A stretch of DNA of 64,000 nucleotides, from NCBI RefSeq assembly GCF_011764545.1, contig NZ_AP022870.1:1968001-2032000 (forward strand), in the 5' to 3' direction. The position numbers were made by a program, and so were the translations under genes. The first letter of the stretch is position 1. The number at the start of each line of letters is the position of its first letter. The DNA is from Phytohabitans flavus. Lineage in GTDB: Bacteria; Actinomycetota; Actinomycetes; Mycobacteriales; Micromonosporaceae. Under the pieces are notes generated by a model, which was given only the letters and a program-made list of their open reading frames with translations, was not told the origin of the DNA and did not search any database. Shown here in pieces: positions 26,459 to 35,994 of the stretch.

Positions 26459-27312
26459 CGACCACTGTGGACACGATCGCCGCCCCTTGGCGCAAACGGT
26501 CCGCCGCCTCGTCGGTCGGGGTGACCGTCGGCGGCGCCGCACTGCTACTGGCGCTCGGCGTGGCGCTGCTGGGCCCGCTGCTCGCACCGTTCGACCCGGT
26601 CGCGATCGCCGGCCGGCCCCGGCTCGGCCCGTCCGCCGAGCACCTGCTCGGCACCGACCAGCTCGGGCGCGACCTGCTGAGCAGGGTGCTGCACGGCGGC
26701 TGGAGCGTGGTCGCGGTGCCGACGCTCGCGACGCTCGTGGCGTTCGGCATCGGGGCGGCGATCGGGGTGTGGACCGGGCTCGCCGGCGGGCACCGCGACC
26801 TGGTCACCTCCCGCCTGGTCGACGTGCTCATCTCGCTGCCGCCGCTACTGATGGCGATCGTCTTCATCTCGGCGTTCGGCTCGTCGGCGGTGGTGCTGGT
26901 CGGCGTGACCGCGCTCTTCTTCGTGCCCCGCGTCGTGCGGGTCGTACGCGGCGCCACCGCCGCCGTCGTCGCATCGGACTACGTGGCCGCCTCCCGGGCC
27001 CGCGGCGACAGCACTACGCAGATCCTGCGCCGCGACGTGGTGCCCAACATCTCCGGCCAGCTCGTCGTCGAGTTCGGCGCCCGGCTGTCCAATGTGGTCA
27101 TGTTCGTGGCCACGCTCAACTACCTCGGCCTCGGCGTACACCCGCCGCAGCCGAGCTGGGGGCTGATGGTGGCGGAGAACACCCTCCTGCTGCGCACAAA
27201 CCCGCTCGCCGTGCTTGTGCCGGCCGCCCTGATCGCCGCGCTCGCGGTCGGCGTGAGCCTGGTCTCGGACCGGGTCGCCGAGCGGCTCGCGGTGGATGTG
27301 GTGGCGCCGTGA
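26455..27312 (+). CDS. Dpp/Opp-type ABC transporter permease (DppC family)
   Basis: This 285-residue permease starts at GTG 26455 (GTGA overlap with the upstream stop). It has the DppC N-terminal pattern LLAPFDPVAIAGRPRLGPSA followed by HLLGTDQLGRDLLSRVLHG (about residues 42-78), five further hydrophobic segments and the EAA loop near YVAASRARGDSTTQILRRDV. It pairs with the DppB-type subunit upstream. Confidence 0.92.
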   Translation: MTTTVDTIAAPWRKRSAASSVGVTVGGAALLLALGVALLGPLLAPFDPVAIAGRPRLGPSAEHLLGTDQLGRDLLSRVLHGGWSVVAVPTLATLVAFGIGAAIGVWTGLAGGHRDLVTSRLVDVLISLPPLLMAIVFISAFGSSAVVLVGVTALFFVPRVVRVVRGATAAVVASDYVAASRARGDSTTQILRRDVVPNISGQLVVEFGARLSNVVMFVATLNYLGLGVHPPQPSWGLMVAENTLLLRTNPLAVLVPAALIAALAVGVSLVSDRVAERLAVDVVAP

Positions 27313-29101
27313 CCGCCGTACTGCGGGTCAGCGGCCTGACCGTCGACTACCGCGGCCCGTCCGGGCCGGTGCGGGTGGTCCGCGGCGTCGGCTTCGAGCT
27401 GTACCGGGGCCGGGTGCTGGGGTTGGTGGGGGAGAGCGGCAGCGGCAAGTCGACCGCCGCGCTCGCCGCCATCGGCGTCACCGAAGGGCTGCGCCGGGAG
27501 GCCGGTGCGAGCCTGCTCGACGGCGACGACCTGTGCGCGCTGCCGCCCGGCCAGGTGCGGCGGGTCTGGGGCGGCGGATCGGGTACGTGCCGCAGGAGAT
27601 CGGTGGCGCGCTGCACCCCACATACCGGGTGCGGACCCAGTTTCGGGAGACGCTGCGGCTCAACGCCGGGCTCGACAAGCGGGCCGCCGACCGCCGCGCC
27701 GCCGAACTGCTCGCCTCGGTGAACGTCGCCGCCGCCGCACTGCGCCGGTATCCGCACGAGCTTTCCGGCGGCCAGCTCCAGCGGGTCGCGCTCGCCCTCG
27801 CGCTCGCGCCGGACCCGGAGGTGCTGGTACTCGACGAGCCGACCACCGGTCTCGACGTCAACAGCCAGCAGCAGGTCGCCACGGTGCTGCGCCGGGCGGT
27901 GCGGGAGCGGGGCGTCGCGGCCCTGTTCATCAGCCACGACCTGGCGCTGCTGTCCGAGGTCGCCGACGACGTCGCGGTCATGTACGCCGGGGAGATCGTC
28001 GAGACCGGCCCGGTGGCCGCGGTGCTGCACGAGCCGCGCCACCCGTACACCCGGGCGCTCCTCAACGCCGTGCCCTCACCGCTGGAGGCGGTAACCACCG
28101 AGGGCATCCCCGGTGTGCCGCCCGGCCGGGTGGTCGACGGCGAGTGCGGCTTCGCGGCCCGGTGCCCGCACGCCGCGGCGTCGTGCCGGGCGGCGGTGCC
28201 GGCGCTGGCGTCCATCGAGGACGGTCGGACCGTGCGCTGCGTGCGCCACCGCGAGTTGAGCCTCACCGTGGTCGCCGACCGCCGGCGGGCCGCCAGCGAG
28301 CCGGACACCCGCACGGCCCTGGAGGTCGTCGACGTCACCTGCGCCTACGGCACGACGACCGCCGCGGCCGGCGTGTCGCTGCGGGTGCACGAGGGCTCGG
28401 TGACCGCGCTGGTGGGGGAGAGCGGCAGCGGCAAGTCCACATTGGGGCGCGCGGTGGCCGGGCTGCTCCGCCCGGTCTCCGGCGAGATCCGGCTGGACGG
28501 CGAGCCGCTACCCCTGGACCCGCGCCGGCGCACGGTCGAGCAGCGCCACCACATCCAGCTCATCTTCCAGAACCCGAGCACCTCCCTCAACCCGCGCCGT
28601 ACCGTGGGCGACCTGCTCCGGCACGTCACCAGCCGGTTCGTCGAGGGCGACCGGGCAGCCCGGGACGAGGCGATCGCGCAGACGCTGGCCGCCGTGCAGC
28701 TCGCGCCCGCCGTGCTGGACCGATACCCCGGGCAGCTCAGCGGCGGGCAGCGGCAGCGGGTGGCGATCGCCGCGGCCTTCGTGGCCCGCCCTCGGCTGGT
28801 GGTCTGCGACGAGATCACCTCCGGGCAGGACGTCTCCGTGCAGGCCGCGATCCTGGCCACCCTCGCCGATCTGCGCCGCCGCCTCGGCACGTCGGTGCTG
28901 TTCATCTCGCACGACCTGGGTGTCGTGCGCTCGATCGCCGACCACGTCTACGTCATGCGGCACGGCCGGATCGTCGAGTCCGGCCGCACCGAGGAGGTGT
29001 ACGGCGCGCCACGGGACGAGTACACCCGCTCCCTGCTCGACGCCGTGCCCGCGATCGCGCCGGTGGTGCCGTCCGAAGCAGTTCAAGAGAGGTCAGCATG
29101 A
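27309..29101 (+). CDS. Fused dual-domain Dpp/Opp-type ABC ATPase (DppD-DppF, single frameshift)
   Basis: With one base added this is about 597 residues containing two ATPase domains in one chain. Domain 1 has GESGSGKST near residue 42, LSGGQLQRVALALAL near 155 and LVLDEPTTGLD, plus the C-terminal cysteine-containing oligopeptide-transporter extension (CGFAARCPHAAASC). Domain 2 has GESGSGKST near 375, LSGGQRQRVAIAAAF near 480 and VVCDEITSGQD. The frame breaks at the G run 27568-27571, where one more G restores RVWGRRIGYVPQEIGG (Q-loop). GTG 27309 overlaps the DppC stop; the stop overlaps the kinase ATG. Confidence 0.88.
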
Positions 29102-30767
29102 ACTCGTTGGAAGATGTCGTCCGGCTCGCGGCGCAGGCCGCGGTCGACCACAGGGCCGAGTGGAACGCGCTCGACGCCGCCGTGGGCGACGGCGACTTCG
29201 GCACCACCGCGCACCGAGGCTTCTCGGCGGTCCTGGGCGCCTGGTCCACGTTGGACCGAGGCAGCCCCCGGCACTGCTGCGCGGGGTGGCCGAGATCCTC
29301 AGCCGCGAGATGGGCGGCAGCTCCGGTCCACTCTGGACTATCGGGCTTTTCCGCGCCGCCGGGTCACTCGACGCCGACCCGGGTGTGGGCCCGGCGCTGG
29401 CGGCGGCCGCCGCCGGCATCAGCGAGTACGGCGGCGCCAAGGAAGGCGACAAGACGTTCCTCGACGCGCTCCTGGCGGCCGCATCGGCGGTGAGCGCCCT
29501 GCCGGACGGCGCCCCCGCGGCCGAGGTCGCGCAGGCCGCGGCCGAGGGTGCCTGGGCGGGAGCGGCGCGGACCGCGGGCTACGCGGCACGGCGGGGCAGG
29601 GCGGCCTACGTCGGCGACCGCGCGGTGGGCCGCTTCGACCCGGGCGCCGCCGCGGTCGCCATGATGTTCGGCGCGGTCGCCGAGGCGTACGGCTCGCCGG
29701 TGCGGCCGCCGGCCAGCTACTCGGCCAGCCGGGTCGAGCTGGCCCGGCCGGGCGCGGCCGAGCCGGCCGGCACCAAGCAGTTCGTCAACGACCCGGACGA
29801 CGCGGTCACCGAATCCCTCGTCGGCTACGCGCTGGCCCACCCCGACCTCGTCGTATGGGAGCCGGGCGACCGCTTTCTGCGCCGCCGGCAGCCGAGCCCC
29901 GGCCTGGTCGGGCTCGTGGCCGGCGGCGGCTCCGGGCACGAGCCCATGCACGGCGGCTTCGTCGGCACCGGCATGCTCACCGCGGTCGCGCCCGGGCCGG
30001 TGTTCGCCTCGCCGACCGTGCACCAGGTGCTCGCCGCCACACTCGCGGCCGACGCCGGCGCGGGCGTGGTGCACCTGGTCAAGAACTACACCGGCGACCT
30101 CATCAACTTCGGCATCGCGGCCGAGCTCGCGCAGGCGCGCGGCGTGGTCGTGCGGCGGGTGGTGATCGCCGACGACATCGGTGTGGACAGCTCCCGCCAC
30201 GACGTCGGACGGCGGGGCACCGGGGCGACTGTGCTCGCCGAGAAGGTGGCGGGCGCGGCGGCGCAGGCCGGACGCCCGATCGACGAGGTGGTCGCGGTGA
30301 CCGAGCGCCTTTTGCGAGGCGCACGCAGCTTCGGTATCGCGCTCGGCTCCTGCTCCCCGCCCGGCGCCGCGCCGATCCTCGCGCTCGGCGCGGACGAGAT
30401 CGAGATGGGCGTGGGCATCCACGGCGAGCCGGGTCGGGAGCGGGCGCCGTACCGTCCCGCCGCCGATCTGGTCCGGATGGCCGCCGGTGAGCTGCTCGCC
30501 AGCCTCGCCCCGCCGCCCGGCGCGTCGCTGCTCGCCCTCGCCAGCGGGCTCGGCGGCACCACACTCATGGAGCAGTACCTGCTCTTCGGCGAGCTGCACG
30601 CGCGGCTCACCGCGGCCGGCCACCGGGTCGCGCGCAGCCTCGTCGGCCCGTACCTGACCGCGCTCGACATGGCCGGCGCCGTGCTCACCGTGGCGGTCCT
30701 CGACGAGGAGCTCACCGCGCTGTGGGACGCGCCGGTGGCGGCTGCCGGGCTGAGGTGGGGCGCGTGA
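29098..30767 (+). CDS. DhaL-DhaK fusion kinase (dihydroxyacetone kinase family, reversed order, single frameshift)
   Basis: With one base added this is about 556 residues. The N-terminal 210 residues are the ATP-binding DhaL domain: LDAAVGDGDFGTT (Mg ligands, residues 31-33), MGGSSGPLW, GAKEGDKTFLDAL and VGRFDPGAAAV. The C-terminal part is DhaK: KQFVNDPDDAVTESLVGYAL, GGGSGHEPMHGGF, VKNYTGDLINF and the substrate-binding histidine in GIHGEPG near residue 440. Known single-chain enzymes are usually DhaK-then-DhaL. The family phosphorylates dihydroxyacetone and also tetruloses. The frame breaks at the C run 29265-29269. The ATG follows AGAGAGG and overlaps the ATPase stop. Confidence 0.85.
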
Positions 30768-31018
30768 CCTCCACTGTGGAGATCGAGGTGGACGGCCAGC
30801 CGGTCCCGGCCCGCACCGGGGCCTCCGTCGCCGTCGCGCTGCTGGAAAGCGGGCGGGTCGCGTGGCGTACCACCGCGTCGGGCCGGCCGCGCGGCCTCTT
30901 CTGCGGTATCGGCGTGTGCCACGACTGCACGGCCACCGTCGACGGGGTACCCGGCGTGCGAACCTGCGTGACGACCGTCGCGCCGGGACTGCGCGTGGCG
31001 ACGGGTGGTGCGCCGTGA
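30764..31018 (+). CDS. Small [2Fe-2S] protein, gamma subunit of an HcnABC/opine-oxidase-like dehydrogenase
   Basis: This 84-residue ferredoxin-like protein starts at a GTG overlapping the kinase stop. It has the cysteine pattern FCGIGVCHDC and a further Cys in VRTC, as in the HcnA/OoxX-type small subunits and the N-terminal domain of sarcosine oxidase alpha. It should relay electrons from the flavin subunits encoded by the next two genes. Its stop overlaps the next gene's GTG. Confidence 0.88.
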   Translation: MTSTVEIEVDGQPVPARTGASVAVALLESGRVAWRTTASGRPRGLFCGIGVCHDCTATVDGVPGVRTCVTTVAPGLRVATGGAP

Positions 31019-32361
31019 GCGCCGACGTCGCGGTGGTCGGTGCCGGAGCGGCAGGACTGCGGGCCGCCACGGTAGCCGCCCTGGCTGGACTCTCCACAGT
31101 GCTCGTCGACTCCTACGAGCGCTCCGGCGGCCAGTACTACCGCCAGCCGGTCTCCACACCGCACCTGCCGTCGCGCACCCAGGTCGAAGGGCGGCGGCTC
31201 GTCGACGCGGCGTACACGGCCGGCGTCGAGTTGCGCAACAGCACCAGCGTCTGGGACGCCACCGTGAGCCCGGACGGCGGCGTGACACTCCGGCTCACCA
31301 GCGGCGACCGGCTGTCCACGTTGGAGTGCCGCGCGCTGGTCGTGGCCACCGGTGCACACGAGCGGGTGGTCCCGTTTCCGGGCTGGACCCTGCCGGGCGT
31401 CTACACCGCTGGCGCCGTGCAGGCCCTGCACAAGGCACACGGCGTGGCGGTCGGGCAGCGGGTACTCTTCGCCGGCACCGGACCGCTGCTGCTGGTCGCC
31501 GCCGCCGGCACCCGCGCCGTCGAGGTGCTGGAGGCGAGCCGCCTGGCCCAGGCCGGTGCACGCCACCCACTGGCGACCGCCGCCGGACTGTGGCGCCAAG
31601 GCGAGCGGCTGCGTGAAGGGCTCGGCAGCGCGTGGCGGTTGCGGCGCGCGGGCACCCCGCTCCGCACCGGTTGGGGCATCGTCCGGGCGCTCGGCGACGA
31701 CCGGGTCGAGGGCGCGGTCGTCGCCCGCCTCGACGCCGACTGGCGGCCGGTCCGCGGCTCCGAGCGCGCCCTCGTCTGCGACGCGATCGCCACCCACTAC
31801 AGCCTGGTACCCGACACCGACCTGCTCCGCCTGCTCGGCGCCGCCATGGAGCACCGTCCCGAGCTGGGCGGGTGGGTGCCGTCGCGCGGGCCGCTCATGG
31901 CCACGTCGGTTCCGGGCGTCTTCGCGGCCGGCGACTGCACCGGCATCGGCGGCGCGGGGCTGTCGCTCGTGGAGGGTGAGCTGGCCGGCCACGGCGCCGT
32001 CAGGCACGTGACCGGGCGCGAGCCGAGGCGGCTGCCGCTCACCGCACTCCGCCGGGAGCGGCGCTTCCAGCGGCTCTACGGCGCGCTCTTCACACCCCGC
32101 CCCGGGCTGGCCGTGCTCGCCCGCCCGGACACGGTGGTGTGCCGCTGCGAGGAGGTGACCCGCGGCTCAGTGGACGCGGCGATGACGGCCGGCGCTCGTA
32201 CCGTCTCCTCGGTCAAGGCGGTGACCCGCTGCGGCATGGGCCCGTGCCAGGGCCGGATCTGCCTGCCCGCGGTCGCCCAGCTCACCGCCGCCGGCCCGCC
32301 GCCCGAGGCGCGGGCGCCGCTGGTCCCGGTGCCGTTCGAGGCGGTGGCGTCGTGCGGCTGA
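31015..32361 (+). CDS. FAD/NAD(P)-dependent oxidoreductase with C-terminal BFD-like [2Fe-2S] domain (HcnB/OoxA-like)
   Basis: This 448-residue flavoprotein has an N-terminal FAD-binding motif VAVVGAGAAGLRAAT, then YERSGGQYYRQP, a second dinucleotide fold at VLFAGTGPLLLVAAA near residue 163, and VPGVFAAGDCTGIGG near 300. The C-terminus has cysteines CRCEEV, TRCGMGPC and GRIC (about 375-425), a BFD-type [2Fe-2S] domain. This matches the alpha subunits of hydrogen cyanide synthase, opine oxidases and D-hydroxyproline/proline dehydrogenases. The GTG start overlaps the small Fe-S gene and the 3' end overlaps the DAO-type gene by 10 bp. Confidence 0.88.
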   Translation: MSADVAVVGAGAAGLRAATVAALAGLSTVLVDSYERSGGQYYRQPVSTPHLPSRTQVEGRRLVDAAYTAGVELRNSTSVWDATVSPDGGVTLRLTSGDRLSTLECRALVVATGAHERVVPFPGWTLPGVYTAGAVQALHKAHGVAVGQRVLFAGTGPLLLVAAAGTRAVEVLEASRLAQAGARHPLATAAGLWRQGERLREGLGSAWRLRRAGTPLRTGWGIVRALGDDRVEGAVVARLDADWRPVRGSERALVCDAIATHYSLVPDTDLLRLLGAAMEHRPELGGWVPSRGPLMATSVPGVFAAGDCTGIGGAGLSLVEGELAGHGAVRHVTGREPRRLPLTALRRERRFQRLYGALFTPRPGLAVLARPDTVVCRCEEVTRGSVDAAMTAGARTVSSVKAVTRCGMGPCQGRICLPAVAQLTAAGPPPEARAPLVPVPFEAVASCG

Positions 32362-33467
32362 CCGCGTCGGTGGCGGTGGTGGGCGGCGGCGTCGTCGGCT
32401 CGGCGGCGGCACTCTTCCTGGCCGAACGGGGCGAGGACGTCGTCGTGCTGGAACGCGCCAGCGGCCCCACCCAGGCGTCCGTGCGCAACGCCGGAGGCCT
32501 ACGCGCCCAGTGCCGCAACCGCACCGAACGCCGGCTCGCACTCGCCAGCATCGCGCTCTGGCGTGACCTGGCGGCCCGCACCGGCATCGACATCGAGTAC
32601 CGCCAGGGCGGCAACCTCCGGGTCGCACTCGCCGAGCCGACCCTCGACGCGCTCGCCGCGCAGGGCGTGGAGGAGGCCGAGGACGGGCTCGCCACCGAGA
32701 TCTGGGACCGGGCCGCGCTGCGCCGCCGGGCACCGCACCTGTCGGCGCGTTTCGCCGGCGCCAAGTACTGCGCGACCGATGGGCACGCCAACCCGATCCT
32801 CGCCACCTGGATGGTCGTGAACGCGGCCAAGGCCGCCGGCGTCCGCTACCTCACCGGTGCCGACGCGACCCACCTCGACGTCGACGGCGGCCGGGTACGC
32901 GGCCTGCGCGCCACCGCCGGCGGTGAGGTCCTGCACGTCGAGGCGCCGACGGTCGTGCACGCCGCCGGGCCGTGGACCGCGGCGCTGGCGGCCACGATCG
33001 GAGTGGAGCTGCCACTCACCCCGGCCCGCAACGCGATGCTCGTCAGCGAGCGCGTACCACCGCTGCTGGCCGAGTTCGTCTCCTCGCACGAGCTGAAGGT
33101 GTACCTGCGACAGGCGCGCGCCGGGCAGGTGCACGTCGGCGGCGTGTTCACAGTGGACGGCACGTTCGACCAGCGGGTCACCCACGCCGAGATCGCGCAC
33201 CTCGCCCGGGCCGTGGAGATCCTGCCCGAACTGGGCCGGATGCGCATCCTGCGGACCTGGGCCGGCACGCTCGACCTCACCCCCGACCACCTCCCCCTGC
33301 TCGGTACACCGTCCGGAGTGGACGGCTACCTTGTCGCGGCCGGCTTCAGCGGCCACGGCTTCTGCCTCGGCCCGGCCATCGGCCGCACGGTCGCCGAGCT
33401 GGTCACTGGCGAGCCGACCTCGGTCGACGTGACGCCCCTGCACCCGGACCGGTTCGCGGCGTGCTGA
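32352..33467 (+). CDS. FAD-dependent amine oxidoreductase, DAO family (HcnC/OoxB-like)
   Basis: This 371-residue protein has the N-terminal FAD motif VAVVGGGVVGSAAALFL with ERASGPTQASVRNAGG (DAO family), the central TVVHAAGPWTAAL near residue 200, and the C-terminal GYLVAAGFSGHGFCLGPAIG near 325 that closes the flavin site. It is the catalytic beta subunit expected to oxidise a secondary or primary amine (an opine, imino acid or N-alkyl amino acid) and pass electrons to the Fe-S/FAD partners encoded just upstream. GTG 32352 is chosen; it lies inside the preceding gene. Confidence 0.88.
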   Translation: MRLTASVAVVGGGVVGSAAALFLAERGEDVVVLERASGPTQASVRNAGGLRAQCRNRTERRLALASIALWRDLAARTGIDIEYRQGGNLRVALAEPTLDALAAQGVEEAEDGLATEIWDRAALRRRAPHLSARFAGAKYCATDGHANPILATWMVVNAAKAAGVRYLTGADATHLDVDGGRVRGLRATAGGEVLHVEAPTVVHAAGPWTAALAATIGVELPLTPARNAMLVSERVPPLLAEFVSSHELKVYLRQARAGQVHVGGVFTVDGTFDQRVTHAEIAHLARAVEILPELGRMRILRTWAGTLDLTPDHLPLLGTPSGVDGYLVAAGFSGHGFCLGPAIGRTVAELVTGEPTSVDVTPLHPDRFAAC

Positions 33468-34807
33468 CCATCGAACGGTTCGCGGCCGAGCTGTACGCCT
33501 TCGCCGGGTCGGTCACCGGCGCCGAACGCGCGGCCGCCCGCACCTGCCTCGCCGACGCGCTCGCCTGCGCCGCGGCAGGTGTCGGCACGCCCGCACACGC
33601 GAGCGCGGCGGCGGCGATGGGCGACCTGGACCGCGGCGGCGACACCCAGCCGGTCACAGTGTGGTTCAGCGGCACCCGGACCGGGGTGCTCGCGGCCGCG
33701 TACCTCAACAGCGTCGCGGTCAGCGCCCACGACCTCGACGACGGGCACCGCGGCGCCATCGGCCACCCGGGCGGCGCGGTGATGCCGGCCGTCCTCGCCG
33801 AGCTGGAGCTGACCGGCTCCACGGTGGACCCACTGGAGGCGGTCGCGGTCGGCTACGAGGCGGCACTGCGGATCGCGCAGGCGCGCGACCCGGCCCGCTT
33901 CGAGCGCACCGCCACCGGCCGCTGGGGCAGCTACGCGGCGGCCGCGGCCTCCTGGTTCGTACACGGCGACCCGCCCGCGACACTGGCCCACGCGCTCGCC
34001 CACGCGGGATCGCTCGCACCCCAGCTGGCCCCGCCCGACCCGCGCGCCGTCGACGGCATCAAAGAGGGCACGCCCTGGGCGGTCGTCGCCGGTCTCATGG
34101 CCGCCCGCCTCGCCCGGGCCCGGGTGCCCGGCCCGCTGTACCTGCTGGAGCGCGAGGACGCCTACGGGCCCGGCGACCTCGACCGGATCGCCGCCCGCCA
34201 CCCCGGCACGGTCACCGAGTCCTACTTCAAGCGGTACGCCTGCTGCCGCTGGATCCACCCGGTCCTCGACCGCCTCGCCGACATGTACCCCGGTGCCCCC
34301 CTGAGCGCCGCGGAGCTCGCCGGTATCGACGCGGTCGAGGTGGTCACCTTCGAGCGGAGCCTGCGCCTGACCAACCGGCCCGACCCGCGAACGCTGGAGG
34401 AGGCGCACTACAGCTTCCCCTTCTGCGTGGCACTCGCCCTGACCGCCGGCCCCGACGCGTTGCTGCCGATCCGGCCCGAGACGCTCGGCGATCCGGCCAC
34501 AGTGGACCTCGCCAAGCGGGTCCGGCTCACCACCGACCCGGCGTACGACGCGGCTTTCCCGGGCCGGACGCCCGCCACTGTCCGGGTACGCACGGCGGGT
34601 CGGGTGCGAGAGCTGAGCACACCGACCGCACGCGGCGACCCTGGGCTGCCGCTGCCGGCGGAGGCGCTGCGCCACAAGCATCGACGGCTCGCGGCGCGGC
34701 ACGGTCCCGCCGTCGACGCCGCGCTGGCCCGCCTGCTCGACCCCACCTCGCCGGTCGACGCCCACGAGCTCACCCAGACCATCTCCCGCCCGCAGGAGGA
34801 GCGATGA
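33461..34807 (+). CDS. MmgE/PrpD family protein
   Basis: This 448-residue protein has the conserved start RTCLADALACAAAG, then AHDLDDGHRGAIGHPGGAV near residue 90 and YFKRYACCRWIHPVLDRL near 255, hallmarks of the MmgE/PrpD family. Members include 2-methylcitrate dehydratase, cis-aconitate decarboxylase and iminodisuccinate epimerase, so the reaction is probably a proton abstraction next to a carboxylate (dehydration, decarboxylation or epimerisation). The GTG overlaps the upstream gene by 7 bp and the stop overlaps the M24 gene. Its exact role in the cluster is unknown. Confidence 0.85.
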   Translation: MLTIERFAAELYAFAGSVTGAERAAARTCLADALACAAAGVGTPAHASAAAAMGDLDRGGDTQPVTVWFSGTRTGVLAAAYLNSVAVSAHDLDDGHRGAIGHPGGAVMPAVLAELELTGSTVDPLEAVAVGYEAALRIAQARDPARFERTATGRWGSYAAAAASWFVHGDPPATLAHALAHAGSLAPQLAPPDPRAVDGIKEGTPWAVVAGLMAARLARARVPGPLYLLEREDAYGPGDLDRIAARHPGTVTESYFKRYACCRWIHPVLDRLADMYPGAPLSAAELAGIDAVEVVTFERSLRLTNRPDPRTLEEAHYSFPFCVALALTAGPDALLPIRPETLGDPATVDLAKRVRLTTDPAYDAAFPGRTPATVRVRTAGRVRELSTPTARGDPGLPLPAEALRHKHRRLAARHGPAVDAALARLLDPTSPVDAHELTQTISRPQEER

Positions 34808-35994
34808 CCACCCAGCACGCCCCCGTCGCCGACGAGGTACACCACCGCGATCCCGCGCGCCCCGGCCGGCTCGCGTTCAGCCCCGACGAGTACGCCCGCC
34901 GCCTCGCCGCCACCCAGGAGGCGATGCGCGCCCGCGACCTCGACGTGCTGCTGGTGCACGCGCCGGAGAACATCTACTACCTCGCCGGCTACGAAACCTC
35001 GGGCTACTTCGAGTACCAGACGCTCGTCGTGCCCGCCGCCGGCACACCCGAGCTGCTGGTGCGCAACGTGGAGCGGCTCAACGTCGACGAGTACTCCTGG
35101 CTCGACCGCGCCCACGTCTGGAAGGACGGTACCGACTACCTCGCCGCCACGGCAGCGGTCGTACGCCACATGAGTCCACAGGGGACAGTAGCGCTCGAGC
35201 GGCACTCGTGGTTTGTGCCGGCGGACACCGGCGCCGCCCTCGAGGAGCACCTCTCCGGCCATCGCGTAGTCGGCTCGGACCGGCTCGTCGAGCGCCTGCG
35301 GCTGGTGAAGAGCCCGGCCGAGATCGGGTACGTGCGCCTCGCGGCCCAACTCGCCGACCTCGCCGCGACCGCCGCCCTCGAAGCGGCCCGCGAGGGAGCC
35401 ACCGAAAACGACGTCGCCGCCGCCGCGCACGCCGCCCAGATCGCGGCCGGCGGCGAGTACCCGGCTCTGCCGCACTACATCTCCTCCGGCGACCGCCTGG
35501 AGCTCGGCCACGCCCACTGGACCGACACCCCGCTGCACCGCGGAAGCCTGGTGAAAATGGAGTACCTCGGCGTGCGCCGCCGCTATCACGCCGGCCTGAC
35601 CCGCATGGTCTCGATCGGGACGCCGGAGCCGGCCGTGGCCGCCGACGTGGAGCTCTGCGTGCGGCTACAGGACGAGACGTTCGCGTCGCTACGCCCCGGC
35701 GTGCCCGTCGACCGGGTCACCCGCGAGGCCCGGCAACGGCTGGCCGACGCCGGCCGCCCCGCCTACCGGATGCGGCTCGGCTACTCGATGGGCATCGGCT
35801 TCCCGCCCATCGCCGGCGAGGGCCAGACCGCCGACTTCCGCGAGGGCGCGCCGTGGGTGCTCGCCGCCGGCATGGTCTTCCACATGCTCTCCGTGCTCCG
35901 CGTCGGCCTGGTCGTCAGCGACACCATCCTCATCACCGACGACGGGTACGAGCGGCTGACCGCCACCCCACGACGCCTGCTGATCGCGGAATGA
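34804..35994 (+). CDS. M24 family protein of the creatinase/ectoine-hydrolase type
   Basis: This 396-residue protein has an N-terminal creatinase-like domain (ENIYYLAGYETSGYFEYQ near residue 58) and a C-terminal pita-bread fold (about 170-390). In place of the two aspartates of metal-dependent M24 peptidases it has MEYLG and HAGLTR, and the usual GHG motif reads GYSMGIGFPP. GY-IG-G-PP is, as I recall, typical of ectoine hydrolase (DoeA)-like proteins. It therefore probably hydrolyses a ring or amide C-N bond without the standard dinuclear metal site. The ATG overlaps the upstream stop and the stop overlaps the next ATG. Confidence 0.85.
   Translation: MTTQHAPVADEVHHRDPARPGRLAFSPDEYARRLAATQEAMRARDLDVLLVHAPENIYYLAGYETSGYFEYQTLVVPAAGTPELLVRNVERLNVDEYSWLDRAHVWKDGTDYLAATAAVVRHMSPQGTVALERHSWFVPADTGAALEEHLSGHRVVGSDRLVERLRLVKSPAEIGYVRLAAQLADLAATAALEAAREGATENDVAAAAHAAQIAAGGEYPALPHYISSGDRLELGHAHWTDTPLHRGSLVKMEYLGVRRRYHAGLTRMVSIGTPEPAVAADVELCVRLQDETFASLRPGVPVDRVTREARQRLADAGRPAYRMRLGYSMGIGFPPIAGEGQTADFREGAPWVLAAGMVFHMLSVLRVGLVVSDTILITDDGYERLTATPRRLLIAE

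Noticed and set aside
30764..33467. Hydrogen cyanide synthase operon (hcnABC)
   Set aside because: Subunit plan fits, but the importer, hydrolases and kinase in the same operon point to catabolism of an amine; cyanide synthesis is not supported by context.
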